Assembly: GCA_012845835.1 (NCBI GenBank)
Contig: JABAKD010000028.1
Coordinates: 12,338,717-12,402,716 of the forward strand
Direction: 5' to 3'
Length of the DNA stretch: 64,000 nucleotides
Origin: Undaria pinnatifida
Lineage: Eukaryota > Sar > Phaeophyceae > Laminariales > Alariaceae
The notes below the pieces were generated by a model. It did not search any database. It saw nothing but the letters and a program-made list of their open reading frames with translations, and was not told where the DNA came from. The position numbers and the translations under genes are program-made. Shown here piece after piece: positions 27,001 through 39,000 of this stretch; positions within the stretch are counted from its first letter, which is position 1, and each line of letters opens with the position of its first letter.

Positions 27001-30000
27001 AACAACATTCCCCCCCAAATTCCAAGTAGTTTGTCACCAAAAAACGTGGGTGAAATTCTAAAGGGTTAAGGTAACTCATCATGCAGATCGTACGGCTCCC
27101 ACCCAGCAGCAGTAACACGAGCTACACCATACAGGTCTTCCCTGAAAGATCCCGATCGTGAAGCGGGAATCGATCGGTGATCTGTCTGACGGGTGGAATC
27201 ATTTCACCTCCGGAAGCAACACCCCCCACTACTTCCTAGTAGTTTGTCGCCAAAAAAAGTGGGTGAAATTCCAAGGGTGTCGAAGTAACTGACGAGTCAC
27301 GACATACACTACGGCAGAGAAGAACCATTTCTTTTTTTTTTCCGGAGGGTCCTCACTTGACGAGCGCTACAATATACCTTGTTGGCTGCGTAGCACAGTG
27401 GGAAGGGCTACATAACTAACAAAGGATACGTTGTCGAGTTCGTAAACTGATCCTCGCCGACTTTTCAACAGGGATCTCCGGGGCTCTCCCCTCGCCACTG
27501 TCTGCAGCAGTACCAAATAACGACGGGGTTTCACGCACTACAGTACTCAGGAAAGCCCATCGTTGTTTGGTACTGCTGCAGACAGTGGCAAGGCGAGAGC
27601 CCCGGAGATCCCTGTTGAAAAGTCGGTGATAATCAGTTACGAACTCGACAACATATCTTTTGTTGGTTTGGTTATATAGCACATACCCACTGAGCTACTT
27701 AAGTCACCCAACATACCTCACTAGAAAAACTGATGCCGAGAAAAATGAAGAGCGACAACCGATGAACAAACCCCATTGGCCTAGACATACAGAAATAAAA
27801 AATATATAGTGCGAAGATTCAAGAATGAAAAATTCGGACGATTTTGGGTTAAGGGTGAGCATTAGCGTCACTTTTGACAAATGTTTTTGGCTAAAAAAAA
27901 GTTATACCAGGTACACCTATCGCAACGCACGTTTGTCTCACCACTTTATTAAGGTAATGCGAGAGCTTGTTCTTGATGCGCTGGTTCTTGTGATCGTGGA
28001 TGGGCTGCAGTTGCACCGACCGAGCTTCTGGGTCTTGATATTTCCGCCTCTGCTCCTGCTTCTGCCACACGCTAGGCTCTTTGATGCTCGTTGCCTTTTA
28101 CGGCGTACCGGACAGCAATTACGGCAGTGACGTTGGGGTAGGGAAGAACGAAAGGCGTCACCAAATAGCAGCAACGAACGGACATACAAAAGGTCCAGCA
28201 GCAACAACAAAAAGCGCCATTTATTTGGTACAGCAGCAAATGGAATTACGAATGCCCAACAAATAAATAGAATGCTTCAAGAGCACAGGGCGGCTGGTCA
28301 TTCAACCGTGTCCTCGTCTGCCACACGCTTGGCTTCTCGACGTTTGTTGCTCTGCCGACGGAACGGACAAGAGTTACGGCAGTTACATACAAAGATATGA
28401 CGTTTCGACGCATAGGACAGAGGTTACCGCGGTTGCATCCAAATGCGTCCGAAACAGGCAGTTTAAGCCTGTAATGGACGGCCGTCTAAACGTAATATAT
28501 TATGGTACCAGTCCGACAATAAATATAAGCTCGGTATGAAAAACAAAAAAATATATGCGGTATTGCCTGCGATCATAAACACCAAGACTCGTTGACAATC
28601 GTGTCCCAATGCAGATAGGTCAAATGGTTGAAACGTCCATTGCTTGTCCCGGGGATGCTAATTTATCATCCCCTCCCTAAGATCTCGGAGTTCCACAACA
28701 TTTTTTCAAGCATTATCCATATCGAGCGTATATTTATAGTCGGACAGGTATTTTTTAATAGGTGCGGAAGCTCCCAAAGGTGCAACCGGTGGGCGCTCAA
28801 AACTGCCGTCTCCTGGCATCTTTGCTTACCTCGTGTTCGGGGAGAGCGAGAGGCGTTACCAGAGCGCAGCAACGAATGAAATTACGAAGACCCAACAAAG
28901 GAACAAACAAACAAACAAACAAACGAACAAAAACACCGCCACCACCAAGGTGAAGCAACGAAACATAACTACGAACAAATCAAAACGAAAGCAGACCATG
29001 GAGCGCCTGGTCTTCCTCGGCCATTATTGTCTCCCTCACAGGTGGAAGCCTCATTAAGTGATTTAACGCTTTCCCCCTTAAAGCAAACATCTATAGTTAG
29101 TTCAAACTTCACCCTTTTTATATCGCGTCCACTTGCTGGCTCGTTGACATGGCAAGGGCGCTGGGTTCGAGGCATATTCTTATCCGCCTCACGCGCGGGG
29201 GTGCCCTTGAAAAAGAGAAAACGACCAGAATGACAACCCGGCGGTCAGAACGGAAAACTAACCGGAGCGTTTTGCGATCACAGAGCGAAACAGGAACACA
29301 ACACGTTTTTCGGATCTCTGTAATCAATTGGTTTCAGAGTGCCCCTCCTATCTGGCGCGAAAAAAATTCTGGCGCCTCTGCCTTGCAACACACACCAGCA
29401 ACACGTGGCTGCTGAGCGGCGCAACACTGACCAAGCATCGGGCAGCTGGTTTCAAGAAGCATACGCGTGTTGCGCTAGGACCCGACTAAAAGTCAGACGT
29501 GTTGCCGACATATATAGTTCAATGTCTGGCGCCTGCGAGGGCGTCGACACGTGTCAGCCTCCTACAAGTGCACCAATCCGGTCGCGTCGCACTCATCGAG
29601 AGCTTTGGACCGGTCAAAAGCAGAGTACCCCTACCCGAAACGACGCCAAAAACCGCAGCTAGCTGTGTTTTCAGTTAAAATCTCAATCTAAGATCGTCAA
29701 AGTACTAGCATCCAAATCGGTAGAAAAGTAAAACAACCAGCATATATATGTATACCAGGTATGTATATCAACCCAACTCACCTAGATTGATGATCTATAC
29801 AAGGCGGTCTGGGCTGGGCGGCCTGAACCGAATTAACCTACGTAACTATTATACCATCGTGCCATCGTACTAGGTACATACAACTCCAGGAACAAGGTAT
29901 GCTCCGTTAATACGTCGTAGCGTTAAGCGCTCAGCTCTGTGCGCCACCAGCCAGGCCTCACGCGTTGGCCGCGCAACACGACAGCGCTGGTTGCCCGAGG

Positions 30001-33000
30001 GCAAGACTAGGGTATGACAGCGAAAAAATATTACGGGTGAACATAATGATCACGATCAAACCCAGTTAGGAAAAAAGGGGAATGTACAGGTTTTGGTGCA
30101 TATCGAGGGTCTTATTTTTACTATGTGCGTGTTCTTCACATTAAACTGATATTTCCACCCATGTGCATGCAGCACAACCAGTGTCCGTGCTCATGCCTCA
30201 CAGAGACGCGGTCTGTGGTCACAGACCACGAGACAGAGATACACGTTGCAAACTCAAACAGCAGGATGATTTGGCCATGCAATACTATCGTCTTCCGTCG
30301 TAGTCGCTTTAAGGATCTCGTTGCTTAGTGGCGCAGAGCCGCTCGTGCGAGTGACTACCACTTTTTTTCTCTTTTATCTCCATCGCTATTTCTATTGTGG
30401 TTGTGACAATCGCGATATGCACCACCATGGAGTTGCACTGTGCCAACAAAAGAACTTGAATGCCGTTTTGAGTTGCTGTTCTCACAATAGCTCGCACAAT
30501 CAAGTCCGCGGTCACAGGACGGGCTCCAGTCACTCTGGAGTGGAAAACTACCAATGCAAAAAAAATAAAACGAGTGAGATACAGCGAGTGACCCTTTTTA
30601 TTACTTTTTTTTTTTCAATCGGTGCTTTTATTCTCCAGCTCAACTCGTAAGAGGATTTGCTCTCGGCGACTTTCTGGACAAGCCGTGGGCGCACAGTTGT
30701 CTTCCGTTCCCCCCTCCCTGGTACTTGCCTTCACTTTTATCGCGCATAGGGCTCAGCATTCCCGCTGTTCAGCTTCCTGCGCTCGTCGATTTTCATCGAA
30801 TGATACTCGAATTATGCTTTGCGAAGATGAGGGTAGAATACTATATACCAGTATAATACTACAGTATGTATAATACCCACACTATGTATTGCTCATCTCA
30901 TCTGTCTTCTTCACACTTTTTCTCCTGCTCTTTCTTCCTCCCTCCCTATTACTAGACGTAACTCAGATCCGGGGGCACTAAGCAGGCTCTCCTCCCCCCT
31001 CCCCGCTACGACGGTACGGGCCTTCGTTTTATCGCGAGAATAGTTCAGCCCTTTCTTCCCTCCTCGTCGACTGGCATCGAATTGCGCCTACCCACGCTGC
31101 CAGGCGCTCTCTCAGCAGTTGATTCCTTTTTCTTTTTTTTATACTGTCTACCAGGTATACTACTTATAACGCTGTATAATACTATATAACACATAATACT
31201 ACATACGAAGTACACTACATAAAATGCTTGTGTATAATACTCATGCTAGCATACTATATAATACAGCAGCCTAAGACTGCCTCCGCTGCCGAAGAAAGCT
31301 CCGCTGCTTACCTAGGCAACGATTGCATCGTTAGCCCCTTTGGGTAGGGCTTCAGGGGGGAAGATTACCGAAACATACGGGCGACTCCAGAATCGGCGAT
31401 GCGTAGTAGCAGCCCGGGACGCCGGGTAGATAGAGGGTGCGTGTTCCACTAGTGCGTTCGCTATAGCGTGTTTGGAGCGCAACGGTAGGAGCTATACGAT
31501 GTATACACGCACCGCATTCTCATGCTATTGATGGTATACCTGGTAATATCTACTGATGCAGACTCTGCCTAGATGGGTGATAGGTAGGAGCTATACGATA
31601 TACACACGCACCGCATTATCATGCTAACAATAGTATACCTGGTAATATGTATCGGCGCAGGCTCTGCCGAGATGGTTGATAGAACCGCAAAATCTCTTGT
31701 TATTGGTCGATATACTAGAATCGTGTCAAAATGGTTGACGCTTTTACGACTGGATCGACGTGTTGGGGAACAAACCACTTGGAGTTAGTGTGGAATATAC
31801 ATGTATATATATTTCCAGTGCTTAAAGACGGAAAGGGATGCTACATGATTTTCGAGCGGTTCGTGCTCACCGGCTCCTTCGTCCCGCCCATGAATGCGAC
31901 AAACTCGTCCAGCTCGATGCTTCCACTCTGGAGTAGACGAAAGTCGGACAAGTGATCAAGAATAACATATATGAGCTTCAATCACAGCGCACACGGAGAC
32001 CACGGACGAGTACACTCGGGAGGGCGGGGGGGGGGGGGTGAGATGGCAGCATGTGCAAAGTCTGCACTTGAGGTGGTTAGCACGTGGGTACAAACAAGGT
32101 CTGACTTTCACAGACGAGATCTACTAGGATATAAGGGTCGCTGGTTTGAGGCATCTTTTCGGGGGAATAAGGGGGTGGTTGATCACGCCCGGGTTGTCTG
32201 ACGCGTCGAGCCATAGTGTCTCTACGGCCGCTGCATGCACGATATCTTGCTGTGACCAGTGCTAACGTTTCGTGTCTACCTTCACTACGCTTCTGTTGCT
32301 GTACGCTTGAGCACACCGGCGCGCGCGACCTCGCGCGCTTCAGGTTTACGCTACGTACGTCTCATTTTCGATACGACTACGAGCAGTGGTAGGTTATCCC
32401 CTGAGTGTATGTATGAACCTTGTCGGTGTCGATTTTGTCGAAAAGCGTCCTCTGGAGGGATCTCGGAAACAAGTCGTCCAATTGGCACATCGTGATGCCT
32501 TTGCTGAACTCGTCGAACTCCAGCACCCCGTCGCAGTTGTGGTCGTACGACTGACGGACGGCATCGAAACAGTACACAAAGAGGACAAGGCGGTGCAAGG
32601 AGGATGTGACGGGAGTGTTCGGACGCGCTTCGCGGGCTAACCCCTTTAGAGCCCCCGAACCCCTCCCTATACTAAATCCAAGCAATTTTGTCCCCAAAAA
32701 CGGGTTTCCAGTTGTAAAGGGGTTAAGGATATCTCGTAATTTTTTTGCCTATGTCAGCGTCTCACTATCCTGCTCTTTCGCTCGACCCCTTCAGAGCTTG
32801 AGAGGGGACAACGTGTCGATAAAAACAGACGATTACACGATTACAGCAACGACCACACTCAAGCAGCCGGCGTTGAGCTAGCACGACAGGAGGGCAAGGC
32901 GGATCGAGGAGGGCGCCACGAGGGTGCTCAAGCATCGAAGGTTGAGGATATGTCACCCCTCCCGTCATATCAGCGTCTCGCAGTTGTGGTCATATGACTG

Positions 33001-36000
33001 GCGAACGACATCGAAGTATCTCACGGCAAGGAGGGAGGGGAAAGCGGAGCAAGGCGGAGCAAAGCGGACGTTCCAAGATTAATCACGTACATGTTTCACG
33101 CGTTGAGGACATGTTGTTATTCCCGCCATGTCAGCGTCTCACATTTCTATCGTTCGCTCAATCCATTTGGGGATTCAGAGGGGAACAAAAAAAGTAAAAA
33201 AAAACTGATGATTGCAGCATCGACCACTCCAAGCAGCTGACGGTGTCAAAGTCGTAACACGAGGAGGATACGGCGGAGCAAGGAGGACATCACTAGAGTG
33301 TCTGTCCGTATTCACGCCACGCCGGCTACGGATATGTCTTTATATCTGCCATGTCAGCGTCTCACACTACTTTCTATGGTTTATTAGTCGACCTCTCACA
33401 GGAAATCTTCAAGGCGGTGGGATGTATTCCGCCGATTGAGTAGCGATTGCAGTCTATTTAATTTGCGGCCGAGGACAGCTATGATAGTCAACGTCAGTCA
33501 AGATACGAAAGGAACGGCGCACACCTGAGGGTATGGTACTGGTACCAGAGTTAACCTCAGCCTTCGTATCCTCGGGGTCCCCGCCCCAAAACCTTCCCTC
33601 TTTTAGTGGAACGCCAATAGACGTTTTACGGCCGACAGCCGATTTGGCCTCGTGTTCGCTTGATTGAGTTGTTTTGTCTTCGTATTCCTCTATTATGCCT
33701 ACTATCCGACGACGTGCATCCACATCCGGCGACGTGCAGCGTGAACGCGAATCACAAAAACATGAAAAAAAAGCAAAGACAAATTGAACACCACTATACA
33801 AACGCGTAACCGATTTCACGCACAACACGCCTCCTAAAACCACCAAACCTCTGCATCTCATCCTGAAAACAGCGACTGAGCCCCCTCCCAGCTAACCCCT
33901 TGGAACCAAGCACCAGCAAAATAATTTCATACGTTGTCTTCCGACAGCAAGCGGTGCATAATTCGTTCCAAAATGTAAAACGAGCATTCGTCCCTTTTCG
34001 GGGACACGTAGCACTAAAGGCTGACAAAAACAAAAAAAGTTACCCGGAAGAATTCCTTGACGCTCCCGTATTTGAGGCTGGCAAGGTCGCCCAGCCGCTT
34101 GCTGGCGCGATTAATCCATCTGTCCAGCAGCAGTTGCCGGTAGCGGTAGGGATCCAAAGCGGGAACCTTGCTCCCCGGGGGTTTGAGACCTGCCAAAAAG
34201 AACCGTTGGGGGAGTAGCAGCAATCCGTTTGATGGGAAACCGAAAATAAGGCTACGGCATAGGTGGGAGGGGGTACTTTCGTGCTGCTTGCCTTGGTCAT
34301 TAGACCATTGGCAATGCACCCCTTGCGAGACGGAGCTTACCGTTCCTATTCCTAGTAAAGACAGCAGTTCGGCCCTCATTACGTTATTTCAACATGCTTT
34401 TTTGCACGTACACTTTTGCTTATCGTACCCCCTTCCTTTTTCGCCGTCTGTGGCCACCATCTATCTCCTAGGAAAGCGTGTCTGCCGGGGGTGTGTGTAC
34501 TCATTTAATGCATGGCCGTAGTCTCAAGACCAGAGAGAGACCCGCGCATCCCTATAGCGCCCGGGACGGAGCACGTCAGGTTTTCGCCGACCAGGGAGAC
34601 ATTGCTTGCACTAAGCGCGAAGCAGCGGCGTGAGGTGTTGTTGGGTGATTCGTACGAAAGAGACAGCTGCATGCAACAAGAAAAAGACCGCTTGTGAGGC
34701 AGACTGCGGCACCTTGTGCGTAATTTCATGCACATGGAAGATAGTAGAGGGGACACGCGTAGGGCCTTTAGTCTCCGCGGCTCTGGGTCACTCCCGTGAA
34801 CGGCCACCCTGGTTTGCGACCTGCACCGCTGTAGAACAGTTCGTGACATATGCCCGCGGTACAGGTGCGCTGGCTCTTTTTTGCCTTCTGAGGGTGGTGG
34901 CTTGAGGAGCTGACGCGTGCTACGATAGACGTGCACCACTTTTTTTTCTGAGATTTACTCAATTTGGGAGCTTAAGACCACTCCTAAAAAATGATTTGGT
35001 AAGAGAAAAATAAACCTGCCACATACCGGATGAAAAATCCAATGGCCTAGTAGGTACACAACCGAGAATCATGAGGAAAAAAAGGGCCTATTATTTTTTT
35101 TTTTTCCGACGAATTTGGGTTAAGGATTCCCGTCATTCAGAAAAAAATTCCGCCAAAAAAACGGTATACCTTCATTGTAACATGCGCAAAAAAAAAAAAA
35201 TCAACCAAAATCGTTTTTTGAGAAAAGCTGAAAGGGCAACCCGACGAGAACCAAACCCATGGCCCAGACACACCATAAGAAATGTAGATTTTGAAAAACA
35301 AGCCCATGGCCTACGTAGGTATATATAAAAAAAAAATCAGGTGTTGCGAAACAAGAATGGGGCCTTCCGGCGATTTTGGGTTTTAAGGAGCCCCGTCATT
35401 CGGAAAATAATCTTGCCCCCCAAAAGGTACTGTATCCCTACCGTAGCACGCACCCAGCCTTCTCCTTTCACATGCAAATGGGTAGCGATTGCAGCTGCGT
35501 TTCACCTGACAGGTACGCCGTCTGGGTAGAGCTCGTGTAAAAATCTTCTTCCTGGGCGGCAGGGGCATGCTTTTTCCCTGCACCATATTTCGCCACCGCC
35601 TGATCTCGGGAGGAGCTGTCGTGTCCGCCGTCCGGGACCCCCCCCCCCCCGCCCTCACCCCGCCCGCTGCTCCCGAGGACGAGCCTGGGAGGTCTAGACG
35701 TTCCCAGCGAAGGCATCGAGGCCGACGTCGACACGCTCTTGCCATCGTCACTCGCCCTGTTGCTGTGCTGAGCGAGCACCTAGCATGGGGCAGTTGCAAC
35801 CGGGCGTCGTATGATGCATGTTGACGTTTGGTTAACACGCGCGCAGCGACAGAGGTAAAACCTTTCGTCTGGAAACGGTTTCTGAAGGACGGCACTCCTT
35901 AACCCAAAATTCGACATAAATTTTCTTGGTAATTTTTTGCGTGATTTTGGCTGTAACATCAAGGAGACCATGGGGCTGTTCATCTTGGATGAATGGCGGT

Positions 36001-39000
36001 TTCATTTTTCCCCAAATCAGGTTTTGGGAGAACTCCATGTTGCTCCGGTGATTCCGGTTTCGGTGATTCCAGGAAAGGCTGATCCGTCCTCAAGGAGGAG
36101 TCTCAGGGGAAAAAAGTGCACCTCTCCCGTTGCACACGTCTTGAGCGCGGCAGGATCCAAATGACGGTCTACTCAGACGGGGTTAATCAAGCGTCAAGTG
36201 TGTCGTATGCCGATTCTGGGAGAGTCTCGACGTGCCCAGCCCAGGCATCGACCGAGCTTCGACGAGAGAGGACAGGCGGCTCTTGTCGCTGCTTGTCTTG
36301 CTGCCGTGCTGAACGAGTACCTTGCGTTAGGGCAAGGCAGCGCAGAGCAGTCGCAATCGGGTGCCGCAAGATGAAGGCTACTGTGGGGGGTTCATGTTTA
36401 GCGCCTCCTTTTCATCATTGGCGCGAAGAGCTATTCGCGAGAGCGGGTAGCTGTGTGTGTGTGTTTTCTGTTTCGCGATGTTCATCGTCGCCATGAAAAT
36501 TGTTGTGATACGCTGCGCCAACTGAAAAACAAATCCAAGCCCGTGTCTAGGTGAAGCATCGAGCCATGCCCGTGAGTCGACGTTAACTCGGCAGGGAAAA
36601 TGAGGTCGCTATACCGCTCTCAAACCCCTAAGCATACCAGATAAAGTACCAAGGGTATCGCGCGTTATCGAGGTTTTTAGGCTGGTTTTCGTGCTTTTTG
36701 GGTGTTTTCTTTTTACAGATCACACGAGGGCGTAGACCCAACCCAGCCCTAACCACAGCTTTGACCCTAACCCCAACCACAGCTCTGACCGAGGCCAAGC
36801 TTACGACCCTTCGCGCGGCTTCGCCGCGCAAAAGTTTGGACAATCTGGCCAAAAAAACATGTGGACGACCTCCAAAAACGTAACGCTGTTGGTGCTGTAC
36901 CTGGTGTGTTCGGGGGTTTGAGAACGCGGTAAAGCCTACCGTAGAAAATACGGGTACGTAACCCCCCCCCTACCGTAACTCAAAACGACCAAGGCTACGG
37001 TAGGGGGGATGTTACGACTGTTGACCAAGGCTACGGTAGGGGGAGTACCAAGACCAAGGCTACGGTATGGGGGGTACCAAGGCTACGGTAGGGGGGATGT
37101 TACGACTGTTGACCAAGGCTACGGTAGGGGGGATGTTAAGACCAAGGCTACGGTAGGGGGGATGTTAATACCAAGGCTACGGTAGGGGGGGTACCAAGAC
37201 CAAGGCTACGGTATGGGGGGTATCAAGGCTACTGTAGGGGGGATGTTAATACTGTTGACCAAGGCTACGGTAGGGGGGATGTTCGACTGTTGACCAGGGC
37301 TACGGTAGGGGGGATGTTAAGACCAAGGCTACGATAGGGGGGATGTTAAGATCAAGGCTACGGTAGGGGGGGTACCAAGACCAAGGCTACGGTAGGGGGG
37401 ATGTTAAGACTGTTGACCAAGACTACGGTAGGGGGGGGGGTACCCCCATTTTCACTGGTGTGTTTGAGCCACCCGCACGAGTGGCTCTGTATCTCACGGA
37501 TGAAAACGTTTTTTTTGGCACTTGTTTCATCGCAGCTTGGATTACTTTCGCGTTGCGGATTGATTTCGTCAATGAAAAAGCATGAAGAAAACGTAAGATC
37601 GCAAAGGAATAAAGGGGTTACTCGTGCGAGTGACCCCTAGCCACTGAGACTAAAGGCCAAAAAAAACATAACCACGCTAACGTAGCCTGGGTCAAACGCC
37701 AGTGTATTTTCAGATGGCGTCAAGTACATCAGGTCTCATATGCCTGCTCTGGGAGGTCTCGACGCGCCGAGCGAAGGCATTGATCTTCGACGAGAGCACG
37801 GGCTGATCTTCTTGTCGCTACTCGCCTTGTTGTTTGCTGCGCGAGTGCGGCGGTACAGGACACTTAGCAGCACGAAAAACAGGCCGATCTGCATAGAGGT
37901 ATGGTAATCCGAGAGCCGCTACATACCCGGAACTTCCTGTAGAATGCGCCCTAGATCCCATACAAGAACCCAACTTGCGGTAGGATATATGTTTGGCATT
38001 GGTTAGGCGTTCTTTTAGGCGCGTGCTACGGTAAAGCTGCCCTTTTTTTTGCTGGGACTCCTTCCTCACGCAAAAGCTTGTTTTGAGTAAACCTAAATCG
38101 CGATCCGATCACCAAACTCGCGGTAGAGGCGTAACATTTCTGTTCTGAGGCTCCTCGCTCGAGGAAGTCTGCGCCTGTCGTAACGCCGCCACGACTGGGA
38201 AACCTTTCTGGGGACAACTTTACTCGAAGTTAGTATAGGGAGGGGTTTTGGGGCTCTAAAAGGGGTTGACCCAAAAATATATTTTCGGGGCCAAAAAAAA
38301 AGTGTTACCTGAATGTACAATATCATGGCCTATCATAGGTACACAACGAAAAATACTGCAAAAAAAAAGAAAATAAGTTGAAATTTCGACGATTTCGGGT
38401 CAAGGGGGCCGTCTTTCAGACAAAACGTTCCACCTAAAGAAGGGCCATTTCTACCGTGTACGTAGCACGCGTCGCCTAGGTACGAAAACACTAACATTTT
38501 ACGAAAAAATATAATGGCATATTCCGACAAGTTTCGGATCAGGGCCTCCCAGCTATTTAGAAAACCAGTTCCGACCAACAGCAGTGCTGCCTCTATACTT
38601 CGAAGTATACGTCACACGCGCAATTGTACTGTACTGCACCTTGCGTGGGGCAGTTTCAACAGTAAGCGTTATCCAAAACTCAACTTTGCTTGCTTTTGGA
38701 ACCAGGTGTGGTGACTTAAAGACAACGAGGGCAGCCTGATCAAACGTCTACCTGGTACTTGGCACTCGTATGTCCATGTATGTACGTGTACCTACCGAAA
38801 TTCAATAAACAAATGCACTACTATGATCCCTACCGCAGTACCATGATGATTTTTTGCAGTAACCTTATTTGTATTGGGACAAAATATGACGCCAATTTGG
38901 AAATAATGTCTTGCCAAGTTATATTTTATCAACCTCTCCATACATCAAGATCCGAAGAATAACTGGAGAGTACCGTTCAAAATACAAAACTTTGCGCGCT

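Larger units (their letters stand above)
25369..31870 (-). other. Intron 6 of the EF-hand gene
   Basis: 6.5 kb, filled with the exon 7 shadow, three 190-bp family units, the 26.4-kb and 27-kb tandem pairs, the fold-back, one TIR MITE, and copies of the 10-kb and 20-kb dispersed repeats. No further exon with matching phase was identified, but one cannot be excluded. Confidence 0.6.

Noticed and set aside
36987-37440. CRISPR-like array
   Set aside because: Repeats are nearly contiguous with short recurring tails, not unique spacers, and the genome is eukaryotic.
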